A stretch of 64,000 bases of DNA from positions 1 to 64,000 of the forward strand of contig JACKIC010000007.1 in the NCBI GenBank assembly GCA_020638655.1, read 5' to 3'. Position 1 is the stretch's first letter. Every line of letters starts with the position of its first letter. Under the pieces are notes generated by a model that saw nothing but the letters and a program-made list of their open reading frames with translations, had not been told where the DNA came from and did not search any database. The position numbers were made by a program, and so were the translations under genes. This document shows positions 7,904 to 15,788 of this stretch, one piece after another. Source of the stretch: Planctomycetota bacterium. Lineage in GTDB: Bacteria > Planctomycetota > UBA1135 > UBA2386.

Positions 7904-9478
7904 ATGAAAGTCACCCTGATCCATCCGCCGGTCTACATCAACAAGAACGGCCTGACCGCGTTGCGACCGAGCCTGCCGCTGGGGCTCGCCTACATCGCCG
8001 CGGTCTTGCGTGACGACAAGCACGCGGTCCAAGTCGTCGATGCGCTGGGTGAGGCGCCCGAGCAGATGATCCCCGACGGCGACATCTGGCGCCTGGGTCT
8101 GACCCCCGAGGAGATCATCGCCCGGATCCCCGCGGACACGCAGGCGATCGGCATCACCAGCATGTGGAGCTACAGCTGGCCGATCGTGCGCGAGCTGATC
8201 GGCAAGGTGAAGGCGGCGTTCCCGAAGGTGCCGATCGTGTGCGGCGGCGAGCACTTCACGGCCGTTCCCGACCTGTCGATGGAGCAGAGCCCCGCGGACT
8301 TCCTGGTGCTCGGCGAGGGTGAGGAGACGGCGGTGGCGCTGTTCCGCGCGCTCGAACTCGGCCTCGATCACACCGTGATCCCCGGCATCGCGTTCCGCAC
8401 CGCGGACGGCAAGGTGCAGAAGAACCCGCGCCGCGACCGCATCAAGAACGTCGACGAGATCCCGTGGCCGGCGTGGGAGCTGTTCGACATCGAGGCCTAC
8501 TCGAGCAACCGCCTGGTCAGCGGCATCTACTACGGCAAGACGGTGCCGATCCTGGCGACGCGCGGCTGCCCCTACCAGTGCACCTACTGCAGCTCGCCCA
8601 ACATGTGGACGACGCGCTGGTTCGCGCGCTCGCCCAAGGACGTGCTCGACGAGATCGAGAGCTACCACCAGAAGTACGGCGCCAGCAACTTCCCGTTCCA
8701 GGACCTGACCGCGATCCTCAAGCGCGACTGGGTCGTCGAGTTCTGCAACGAGGTCGAGAAGCGCGGGTTGAAGATCACCTGGCAGCTGCCGGCCGGCACG
8801 CGCAGCGAGATCATCGACGAAGAGGTCGCCCGCCTGCTCGTGCGCAGCGGCTGCAGGTCGCTCAACTTCGCGCCCGAATCGGGCAGCGAGCGCACCCGCA
8901 AGCACATGAAGAAGATGCTGACCGACGAGAAGCTGTTCCGCGCGGTGCGGGCGTCGGTCAAGGCCGGACTCAACGTCGGCGCGTTCTTCGTGCTCGCGTA
9001 TCCGACCGACGAAGCAGAGGACATGCAGGCGACGGTGCGCCTCGCGGCGCGGCTGGGGCGCGCGGGCATCGACGACGTCTCGGCGGGCTTCTTCTTCCCG
9101 CTGCCGAGCACCGAGATCACGCGGCAGCTCGAGAAGGAGGGCAAGGTGCAGTACACCGACGCGTTCCTGAAGCTGCCGATCTACGTGCACAACAAGTTCC
9201 TCAGCGAGGACCGCAAGTTCTGCGAGGCGTTCACCGCCAAGCAGCTCACGCGCTGGAAGTACAAGGTCGTCGCGGCCTTCTACCTGAACAGCTTCTTCTT
9301 CCACCCCGGCCGCGTGTTCCGCATCCTGTGGAACTTCGTGCGCGGCAAGGAGACCTCGAAGATGGAGTCGTTCCTGCAGGAGACGATGCGCAAGTTCAGG
9401 CTGCGCAAGGGCAAGTCCGGCAAGTCGAGCAAGCCGGGCAAGGCCGCGGGCACCAAGGCCGAGCCCCTCGAGGTCTGA
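7904..9478 (+). CDS. B12-binding domain radical SAM protein
   Basis: This 524-residue enzyme combines an N-terminal cobalamin-binding domain (about 1-150; begins KVTLIHPPV, then LPLGLAYIAAVLR) with a radical SAM core. The core carries the CxxxCxxC 4Fe-4S motif at Cys222, Cys226 and Cys229 (RGCPYQCTYC). This class includes BchE, hopanoid-modifying and other methyltransferase or cyclase enzymes, and the substrate cannot be told here. The tail (about 498-524) is lysine/glycine rich. A TATAGT element lies at 7863-7868, about 35 bases upstream of the ATG. It converges with a glycosyltransferase, which could point to lipid or surface-polymer chemistry, but this is inference. Confidence 0.85.
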   Translation: MKVTLIHPPVYINKNGLTALRPSLPLGLAYIAAVLRDDKHAVQVVDALGEAPEQMIPDGDIWRLGLTPEEIIARIPADTQAIGITSMWSYSWPIVRELIGKVKAAFPKVPIVCGGEHFTAVPDLSMEQSPADFLVLGEGEETAVALFRALELGLDHTVIPGIAFRTADGKVQKNPRRDRIKNVDEIPWPAWELFDIEAYSSNRLVSGIYYGKTVPILATRGCPYQCTYCSSPNMWTTRWFARSPKDVLDEIESYHQKYGASNFPFQDLTAILKRDWVVEFCNEVEKRGLKITWQLPAGTRSEIIDEEVARLLVRSGCRSLNFAPESGSERTRKHMKKMLTDEKLFRAVRASVKAGLNVGAFFVLAYPTDEAEDMQATVRLAARLGRAGIDDVSAGFFFPLPSTEITRQLEKEGKVQYTDAFLKLPIYVHNKFLSEDRKFCEAFTAKQLTRWKYKVVAAFYLNSFFFHPGRVFRILWNFVRGKETSKMESFLQETMRKFRLRKGKSGKSSKPGKAAGTKAEPLEV

Positions 9479-9500
9479 GACGGCGCGACGGTGTGGCGGC

Positions 9501-10688
9501 TCAGCGCGTCGGCGCCGCCAGCAGGGTCCGCAGCATCTGCAGCTGCTGGTTCGCGACGGCCTGGTCGGCGAGGTTGGCGCGGGCCCAGGCGTAGGCGGCT
9601 TCGCCGGCGGCTCGTGCCGCCTGGGGGGACTCGAGCAGTTCGAGCGCAGCGGCAGCCAGGGCATCGGCCCCTTCGACGACGACCCGCGCCGGCGGCGCGG
9701 CGGTGCAGCCCCTGGCGCCCAGCGCATTGGTGACCACCGGCAAGCCGTGCGCGAGGGCCGCGAGGCTCTTGACCCGGAAGCCGCCGCCCGAGAACAGCGG
9801 CGCGAGCATCACGCGCACCTGCGCGAACAGCGCGGCGAGATCCGGCGCGAAGCCGACGAGGCGCAGGCCGGGGACGTCGCGCAGATCCGCGAGCGCGGGG
9901 TCCTGATTGGGGCCGGCGAGCCACAGTTCGGCTTGCGCATGGCGCGCGCGCAACCGCGGCAGCACCTGTCGCGCCAGCACCCGCGCGGCCTCGGGATTGG
10001 GGCCGTGGCGATAGTCCCCGAGGAACAGCGCCCGCGGCGGCGCGGCACCGGGAGCGACGGGGCGGTCGGGCACGGCGAAGGCCGGGCCGCGGCTGCCGAC
10101 GGGTCGGTGCAGCAGGGCCGACAGCGCGGCCGCGTCTTCGCTGGTGACGGCCTGCACGTGCGTGGCCAGCGGGTAGAAGCGGTGCACGAAGCGGCGCCAC
10201 AGGCGTCGGTCGCGCGCGTCGCCCCAGCGCCCGAGCCCCGTGGTGGTGTTCGCCGGACACCCGGCCTCGTGGTCCGTCAGCACGGTCGGCACCTGGCGCA
10301 GGAACGGCAGATATTGCGCCATCTGAGCCATCTCGACGCAGACGACGTCGGGGCGGAACTCGCGCAGCGCGCGCTGCAGCAGCGGCACCAGCTCGGGTTG
10401 CCAGTGCTTGGCGGCGCCCAGCGGCATGCGTCGCCAGCGCCACAGCATTCGCAGCTGATGGCGGCGGCGCCCGGCTCGCAGCGGCCTTTGCGGCAGCGGC
10501 GCCGAGCCGTGCCACGACCAAGGCGCCGGATGGTGCTGCAGCGACAACTCCTCTTCCGGATGCAGTAGAGCGCAAAGGCCGATCTCCGCCTGCCTCGCCA
10601 GCGCCGCCGCGAGCGCGGACAGGTAGATTCCGCCGCCGTGGTGGGCGTCCGGGGCGGGCAGGAAGGGCGTCAGGAACAGGATCCGCAT
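9501..10688 (-). CDS. group 1 (GT4-like) glycosyltransferase
   Basis: This 395-residue cytoplasmic or membrane-associated enzyme has a GT-B fold. The N-terminal acceptor half opens with MRILFLTPFLPAPDAHHGGG, the typical glycine-rich donor/acceptor cleft start. The C-terminal half holds a nucleotide-sugar-binding region (LAPLFSGGGFRVKSLAALA, then HGLPVVTNALGARG). The long N-terminal half is unusually rich in Arg and Leu. It likely transfers a sugar from a nucleotide donor to a lipid or polysaccharide. AGAGG precedes the ATG. It is a single gene, not set in an obvious polysaccharide cluster. Confidence 0.82.
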   Translation of the reverse strand: MRILFLTPFLPAPDAHHGGGIYLSALAAALARQAEIGLCALLHPEEELSLQHHPAPWSWHGSAPLPQRPLRAGRRRHQLRMLWRWRRMPLGAAKHWQPELVPLLQRALREFRPDVVCVEMAQMAQYLPFLRQVPTVLTDHEAGCPANTTTGLGRWGDARDRRLWRRFVHRFYPLATHVQAVTSEDAAALSALLHRPVGSRGPAFAVPDRPVAPGAAPPRALFLGDYRHGPNPEAARVLARQVLPRLRARHAQAELWLAGPNQDPALADLRDVPGLRLVGFAPDLAALFAQVRVMLAPLFSGGGFRVKSLAALAHGLPVVTNALGARGCTAAPPARVVVEGADALAAAALELLESPQAARAAGEAAYAWARANLADQAVANQQLQMLRTLLAAPTR

Positions 10689-10904
10689 GGCGACCTCTGG
10701 CAGTATCAGTCTATCGACAAAGAGGTTACATTTTCCAACTCCGATGCCATGGGCGGTTCCGCGGCGGGCGGGTGGTCCGCCGGCAGGAGGTGGCGACCGG
10801 TGCCTTGGTCTGTCATAATCGGCCCCCGTTCCCCGACCTCAGGCTCGCTGCGACGCTCGTTTGGCGGTGCGGCGTAACCCGAGTTCACCCGCTTCGGGAC
10901 GCCC

Positions 10905-12617
10905 ATGAACGAGACGATCAAAGCCATCCTCGGCACCCTTCAAGACGGACGCCCCGAGCTGCAAGTTGCTGCAGCGCAGATCCTTGGCGAACTCCGTCCG
11001 AAGGAGGGCGCGATCGTGCAGGGGCTCGCCGACTGCGTGGACCGCTCGCCGGTGCTGGGCCGGTTCGCGCTCGACGCTCTCGCCAAGATCGCTACGCCAC
11101 AGGCGTTGCAGGCGATCGCGGCGGCGCTGCTCGACAGCGAGGGGCTCTCCGAGCACGCCGCGATGCTGCTCGGTGACGCGGGGGAGCCGGCCCACGAAGT
11201 GCTGGTCCAGGTGTATCCGGACGCGGCTCCCGAGGAGCGTCTGCGCATCCTGCAGATCCTGGCGCGCTCGACGCGCAAGGCCGGCGCCGAGTCGGGCAGT
11301 GACGTCGCCGAGGCCCCGGTCAAGAAGGCGCGGTCCCGCGCCGCCAAGGGCAAGAAGGCCGCGCCCAAGGTCGTCGCGAATCCCGTGGTGCCGATCTTCG
11401 CGCAGGCGCTGCTGACCCCCGAGACCTGCGAGCCCGTGGCGCAGTTGGTGCTCGACGCGACCCAGGCGCACGCCCCGGCTTGGGACGAAGCGTTCCGGGT
11501 GGCGTTGGCGGCGCAGCTCGGCGCGGTCTTCGACGACGCGGCCGCGATGCCCGAGGCCAGTCTGGCGCGGGTCGTCGAGGTGCTGCGGCACCTGGACCCG
11601 GCCGGTTCGCGTTCCCTGATGCTGCGACTGTCGGGTCCCGAGCAGCCGAGTCTGGTGCGGGCGGCCGCGCTGCGGTCGTTGCGCGGCACCAAGCTGACCG
11701 CCGCCCAGGTGCAGAACCTGATGAAGATGCTCGAGGACGCCGAGCTCCGCGATCTGCACGAGGCGATCCGCGAGGTGCTCAGCGACCTCCCCGAGGTGCC
11801 GGCGTCCCTGGTGACGGTGCTCAAGCGGCTGTTGGCCGCGCGTCAGCCCGAGCAGCGGTTGTTCGCGCTGCGGTTGCTGCGACCGGTGGGCGGCGCCGAG
11901 ATGGCCAAGGTCGGCCTGAAGTATCTCGATCACGACGACGAGCGTTTCCGCGCCGCGGCTGCGGAGGCGCTGGCGCACAACAAGCAGGCCGTCGAGCCGT
12001 TGGTCAAGCTGATGCTCACGGCCCGCGATCCTGCGATGCAGGGCACCGCTGCGGGGATCCTGCGCCGCCTCGCCGAACACGTGCCGCCGCGCACCCTCAA
12101 GTCCCTGGTCGAGAAGGCCGTCAAGCTGCTCGGCAACAACGTGCGCCTCGGCGACCTGGTGCTCGACACCGTGCTCGCGGTGGGGGCGGCCAAGATCGTG
12201 CCCACGGTCGTCGACAAGGCGGTGCGCATGCGCCGCGCGCGTCGCCAGCCCGAGGCCCTGCACCTGCTGGCCAAGGTCGCCGCGACGCCGCACGCGACCG
12301 CGGAAGCGCGGTTCCAGCTCGCCGTGACGAGCCTGCATCGCAGCCAGCACGCCAACGGCGTGGAGGGCGGGCCGGTCGGTGACGCGACGATGGGCTTCTT
12401 CGCGCTGCTCGTGCGCGACGGCTTCCCGCTCGCCGATCGCCTGCGCAAGGAGGCGTCGGTGACGGCCGAGGACCTGCTGCGCATCGCGACCCACTTCGCG
12501 CGCGGCGTCGGCGCCGAGCGCCGGTTCGGAACCGAGCTGCTGCAGCACCTGGCGACCCGGACCAAGGGCGCCGCGGGCGACGAAGCCCGCCTCGCGCTGC
12601 GTTCGGTCGGGGTCTGA
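10905..12617 (+). CDS. HEAT-repeat protein
   Basis: This 570-residue cytoplasmic protein is built of repeated helical pairs with HEAT-like spacing, for example LQVAAAQILGELRPKEG, HAAMLLGDAG and VRAAALRSLRG. A basic Lys/Ala linker (about 128-155, with KKARSRAAKGKK) splits a small N-terminal repeat block from a long C-terminal one. It has no signal peptide. HEAT proteins are scaffolds, so it probably binds another protein. The basic linker could contact nucleic acid. No enzymatic motif is visible. A CATAAT element at 10814-10819 may be part of its promoter. Confidence 0.7.
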   Translation: MNETIKAILGTLQDGRPELQVAAAQILGELRPKEGAIVQGLADCVDRSPVLGRFALDALAKIATPQALQAIAAALLDSEGLSEHAAMLLGDAGEPAHEVLVQVYPDAAPEERLRILQILARSTRKAGAESGSDVAEAPVKKARSRAAKGKKAAPKVVANPVVPIFAQALLTPETCEPVAQLVLDATQAHAPAWDEAFRVALAAQLGAVFDDAAAMPEASLARVVEVLRHLDPAGSRSLMLRLSGPEQPSLVRAAALRSLRGTKLTAAQVQNLMKMLEDAELRDLHEAIREVLSDLPEVPASLVTVLKRLLAARQPEQRLFALRLLRPVGGAEMAKVGLKYLDHDDERFRAAAAEALAHNKQAVEPLVKLMLTARDPAMQGTAAGILRRLAEHVPPRTLKSLVEKAVKLLGNNVRLGDLVLDTVLAVGAAKIVPTVVDKAVRMRRARRQPEALHLLAKVAATPHATAEARFQLAVTSLHRSQHANGVEGGPVGDATMGFFALLVRDGFPLADRLRKEASVTAEDLLRIATHFARGVGAERRFGTELLQHLATRTKGAAGDEARLALRSVGV

Positions 12618-12653
12618 GGGGCTGAGGGGCTGGTACCGACGGGGCGCGCGCTG

Positions 12654-13439
12654 TCAGTGCGTCGCCGCCGCGATCGCCTGGCCCATCCAGACGCGCTGCT
12701 CGGGCGCCACCTCGGGCAAGCCCACAGGGCCGGGGCCGAGCACCACGACGACGGTCGAGCCGAATCCGAACTGGCCGAGCTCACTGCCGCAGCCGATCGC
12801 GCCGTGCTCGATCGTGATCGCGGTGTCGCCGACGTTGTAGGCGCCGACCAGGACGACTGCTGCGGGCGCACCGTCGGCGAGGCGGCAGTGGAAGACGTGG
12901 CGGCTGTTGCGCACGAACAGGCGGTCGATGCACTGCACGGCGGGCGGGTTGACGGGGAACAACGTGCCCGCGAGCGGCACGACTCGCTCGACGCGGCCCG
13001 CGAACGGGGCGTGCACGCGGTGGTAGTCGCCGGGCGCGAGGTAGATGGTCGCCTGGCTGCCGCCGGCCAGGGTCGCGGCCAGGTCCGCGTCGGCGAGCAG
13101 CTCGGCGAGCGAGTAATCGCGGCCCTTGACCTGCGGCACGCGGTCGCCTTGGAGGGGACCGCACGTGACGATGCGGCCGTCGCAGGGCCAGACCAACGGG
13201 CTGTCGGCGACGACGCGTGCGCCGGCGCGCAGGGGGCGGCGGAAGAAGGCGGCGAGGCTGCGGAACTGGTCCACGGGCCCGTCGATCTGGTCGAGATCTG
13301 CCCCGTAGCGCTTCGCGAACCACCGGAACAGGCTGCGGCGCACAGGGCGTGGCAGGGGGACCCGGGTCACCAGCCCACACAGGCGCGACAGGGCCACCTT
13401 CGGCAGGGCGGTCAGCACGAGGCGGCGCAGCGAGGACAT
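12654..13439 (-). CDS. psd: phosphatidylserine decarboxylase
   Basis: This membrane-associated enzyme converts phosphatidylserine to phosphatidylethanolamine. The 261-residue proenzyme should cleave itself at Ser228 in the FGFGST motif, leaving a pyruvoyl group. The usual motif is LGST, so the Leu-to-Phe change just before the Gly is a small oddity. The self-cleavage Asp87 (WPCDGRI) and His143 (YHRVHAPF) are in place. The ATG at MSSLRRLVLT is chosen; the frame is open about 29 codons further up but reads like non-coding arginine-rich sequence. No phosphatidylserine synthase lies next to it. A LysM lipoprotein diverges from it. Confidence 0.92.
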   Translation of the reverse strand: MSSLRRLVLTALPKVALSRLCGLVTRVPLPRPVRRSLFRWFAKRYGADLDQIDGPVDQFRSLAAFFRRPLRAGARVVADSPLVWPCDGRIVTCGPLQGDRVPQVKGRDYSLAELLADADLAATLAGGSQATIYLAPGDYHRVHAPFAGRVERVVPLAGTLFPVNPPAVQCIDRLFVRNSRHVFHCRLADGAPAAVVLVGAYNVGDTAITIEHGAIGCGSELGQFGFGSTVVVVLGPGPVGLPEVAPEQRVWMGQAIAAATH

Positions 13440-13521
13440 CGGGCGAGAGGTTGTCCGCCAAGGCGGGACCCAAGGCAAGCACGATGCGCGGCAACGTCGT
13501 TGCGGTGTGCGGGCGGACGCG

Positions 13522-13527
13522 GACAAT
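13522..13527 (+). promoter_or_regulatory. -10-like element 7 bases before the LysM lipoprotein start
   Basis: GACAAT ends 7 bases before the ATG at 13535. It is a reasonable -10 match placed for a leaderless start. It also argues against using the upstream in-frame ATG at 13526, which lies inside the element. Confidence 0.3.
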
Positions 13528-13534
13528 GCCGCGC

Positions 13535-14020
13535 ATGGGTGGTATCCGGTTGGCGGCGTCTCTCGCCTCGGCGGGGCTGGTGCTGTGTGCTTGCGGCGGC
13601 AGCGCGCAGGCGGCGGTGCACGAGGACACGTTGGTGCTCGAGGTCGGCGGTGCCTCGAGTTCCTTGCGCGAGGCGCTGGCGGCGCGCGGCATCGTGATCG
13701 CGCCGCCGCAGCGTGTGCGCACGGGCGACGTTCAACCCGATCCCGTGCCCGACCAGGTCGGTGTCGCGCCCGGGCCGCGAGTCGAGCCCCAGCCCCAGCC
13801 CCAGCCGAAGACCGACCCCGTCCCGCCGTCGCCGCCGGCGCCGACCTATCGCGTCGTCGAGCTCGGTCGTCACCGTACCCTGATCCACCTCGCCAAGGAG
13901 TACCTCGGCGACGCCAACCGCTTCCGCGAGATCATGGTGCTCAACGGTTGGAACGACGCCGACACGCGCCGCCTGCCGGAGAACCAGAAGGTGCGGATCC
14001 CGATCGATCCGCCGCGATGA
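13535..14020 (+). CDS. LysM-domain lipoprotein
   Basis: This 161-residue protein begins with a lipoprotein signal sequence; Cys20 in the context LCAC is the likely lipidated residue. A proline/glutamine-rich linker (EPQPQPQPK, about residue 85-95) leads to a C-terminal LysM domain (about 106-158; YRVVELGRHRTLIHLAKEYL and then NRFREIMVLNGW). LysM binds peptidoglycan N-acetylglucosamine, so it should tether the membrane to the wall. An ATG at 13526 is an alternative start. Its stop overlaps the trmO start (ATGA), so the two genes are translationally coupled. Confidence 0.72.
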   Translation: MGGIRLAASLASAGLVLCACGGSAQAAVHEDTLVLEVGGASSSLREALAARGIVIAPPQRVRTGDVQPDPVPDQVGVAPGPRVEPQPQPQPKTDPVPPSPPAPTYRVVELGRHRTLIHLAKEYLGDANRFREIMVLNGWNDADTRRLPENQKVRIPIDPPR

Positions 14021-14556
14021 GCGCGCCGCCGGCCGGGGCCGCCGACGAGTTCGCGGTGCGCGCCATCGGCGTGGTGCGCTGCGGCCAGCGGCTGCATCAC
14101 GAGGCCCCGCGGCAGAGCGGGCTCGGCCGCGGCGGCGACGGCCAGATCCATCTGCGCCAGGGTCTGCAGAACGCGCTCGCCGACCTCGACGGCTTCAGCC
14201 ACCTGTGGGTGGTGTTCTGGTGTCACCTCGCGCGCGGCTGGAAGTCGAAGGTCACGCCGCCGCGCGACACGCAGAAGCGCGGGCTGTTCGCGACGCGCGC
14301 GCCCCAGCGCCCCAACCCGATCGGCCTGTCGTGCGTGCGGTTGGTGCGCATCGACAAGCGGGTGCTGCACATCGCCGACCACGACCTGCTCGACGGCACG
14401 CCGGTGCTCGACCTCAAGCCGTATCTCGCCTACAGCGACTGCGTGCCCGACGCGACTGCCGGCTACGTGGCCGATCTGCCCGAGGACAACGGCGACCACC
14501 GCGAGTGGTGGCGCGAGAAGGGCGTGCCGCCGCCGCGGGTCTATCGCGACCGCTGA
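14017..14556 (+). CDS. trmO: tRNA (t6A37)-N6-methyltransferase TrmO
   Basis: TrmO (formerly YaeB/TsaA) is a SAM-dependent enzyme with a single-sheet beta-barrel that methylates t6A at position 37 of tRNAs reading ACY codons. The 179-residue ORF has the family hallmarks: FAVRAIGVVR near the N-terminus, DLDGFSHLWVVFWCH in the middle, and the SAM/tRNA-site block RAPQRPNPIGLS. A C-terminal region with YSDCVPDA and GYVADLPEDN completes it. It starts inside the stop codon of the LysM gene (ATGA overlap). It converges with argJ. Confidence 0.9.
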   Translation: MSAPPAGAADEFAVRAIGVVRCGQRLHHEAPRQSGLGRGGDGQIHLRQGLQNALADLDGFSHLWVVFWCHLARGWKSKVTPPRDTQKRGLFATRAPQRPNPIGLSCVRLVRIDKRVLHIADHDLLDGTPVLDLKPYLAYSDCVPDATAGYVADLPEDNGDHREWWREKGVPPPRVYRDR

Positions 14557-14558
14557 GT

Positions 14559-14575
14559 GCCGGCCAGCGACCGGC
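14559..14575. terminator. short hairpin between convergent trmO and argJ
   Basis: GCCGG (14559-14563) and CCGGC (14571-14575) can pair around a 7-base loop in the 24-base gap between the two stop codons. There is no U tract. It is a weak candidate bidirectional terminator. Confidence 0.3.
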
Positions 14576-14580
14576 GCCGC

Positions 14581-15768
14581 TCAGGTGCGGTAGTCGGCGT
14601 TGATCTGCACGTAGTCCTTGGTCAGATCGCAGGTCCAGACGTCCGCCGCGGCGTCGCCGAGCGCCAGATCGACGCCGAGCACGACCTGCGTCTCGTTCGC
14701 CAGGTGCTGGTGCGCGGCACCCTCGCGCTCGGGGTGGCAGACGCCGTTTTCGTAGACCGCAGCGGGGCCGATCCAGACGCGCGCCTTGGTCGCGTCGAAC
14801 GGCACCTCGGCGCGGCCCGCGGCCGAGAGGATGCGTCCCCAGTTGGGATCCAGGCCCGCGACCGCGGTCTTGACCAGGGGGCTCGTGGCGATGACGCGGC
14901 CGACGTGCGCGGCCTCGGCTTCGCTGCGTGCGCCGCGCACCTCGATGGTCATCAGCCGGGTCGCGCCCTCGCCGTCGGCTGCGATCTGTCGGGCCAGCTG
15001 TTGCGCGAGGTCGGTGAGCAGCGCGCCGCCGTTGCTCTGGCCGCGGCCCCTGCCGCTGGCCAGCAGCACCAGCGTGTCGTTCGGCGAGGTGTCGCCGTCG
15101 ACGGTGACGCGGTGGAAGCTGCGGTCGGCGACCTCGCGCAGCACGGCCCGCGCGTCCTCGGCGCGCGGCAGCTTCGCGTCGGTGACCAGGAAGCCGAGCA
15201 TGGTCGCCATGTTGGGGTGGATCATGCCCGAGCCCTTGGCGAAGCCCGTCGCCTGCAGCGCCGCGTCCTCGGCGAAGATCGCCTTGGGATAGGTGTCGGT
15301 GGTCATGATCGCGCGGCTGAAGGCGCGCGCGCCGTCGCCGCTGGCCTGCTCGAGCAGCGCGTCGAGGTGGTCGAGGATGCGCTGTCTGGGCAACGGCGCG
15401 CCGATCGGGCCGGTGCTCAACATCAGCACCTGCTCGGTCGGACAACCCAGCCGCGCGGCGAGCGCCGCGCAGCATGCCTGCGCGTCGACGATGCCCTGCG
15501 GGCCCGTGGCGCAGTTGGCGTTGCGGGAGTTGACGAGCACGGCGCGCACCAGCCCGTCGCCGCGCTGCAGGTGGTCGCGGCAGACGTGCACGTGGGCGCC
15601 GACCAGCCGGTTCTGCGTGTAGATCGCGGCTGCTGGCACCGGCGCGTCGGCGAGCAGCAGACCGAGGTCGAGCTGGCCGTTCTTCTTGAGGCCGCAGTGC
15701 ACGCCGGCGGCGGCGAAGCCCGCGGGCAGGGGCACGTGGTCGGGGATGGGCGCGAGCTGCACGGTCAT
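14581..15768 (-). CDS. argJ: glutamate N-acetyltransferase / ornithine acetyltransferase ArgJ
   Basis: ArgJ recycles the acetyl group from N-acetylornithine to glutamate in arginine synthesis. The bifunctional form also makes N-acetylglutamate from acetyl-CoA. The 395-residue proenzyme carries the self-cleavage site in NMATML, with Thr189 as the new N-terminal nucleophile. It also carries the conserved KGSGMI-type segment (178-183) and the EGATRLM block near 270. It is separated by 11 kb from the arg operon at 26-34 kb, which contains every other step plus an ArgA-like synthase. ArgJ may therefore act only as the recycling enzyme. Confidence 0.95.
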   Translation of the reverse strand: MTVQLAPIPDHVPLPAGFAAAGVHCGLKKNGQLDLGLLLADAPVPAAAIYTQNRLVGAHVHVCRDHLQRGDGLVRAVLVNSRNANCATGPQGIVDAQACCAALAARLGCPTEQVLMLSTGPIGAPLPRQRILDHLDALLEQASGDGARAFSRAIMTTDTYPKAIFAEDAALQATGFAKGSGMIHPNMATMLGFLVTDAKLPRAEDARAVLREVADRSFHRVTVDGDTSPNDTLVLLASGRGRGQSNGGALLTDLAQQLARQIAADGEGATRLMTIEVRGARSEAEAAHVGRVIATSPLVKTAVAGLDPNWGRILSAAGRAEVPFDATKARVWIGPAAVYENGVCHPEREGAAHQHLANETQVVLGVDLALGDAAADVWTCDLTKDYVQINADYRT

Positions 15769-15788
15769 CGGACCGGCAGCTTATTGTC

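Noticed and set aside
10706..10936. leftward ORF between the glycosyltransferase and HEAT genes
   Set aside because: It has no ribosome site, overlaps the HEAT gene start, and has no recognisable features. The region is better read as divergent promoters.
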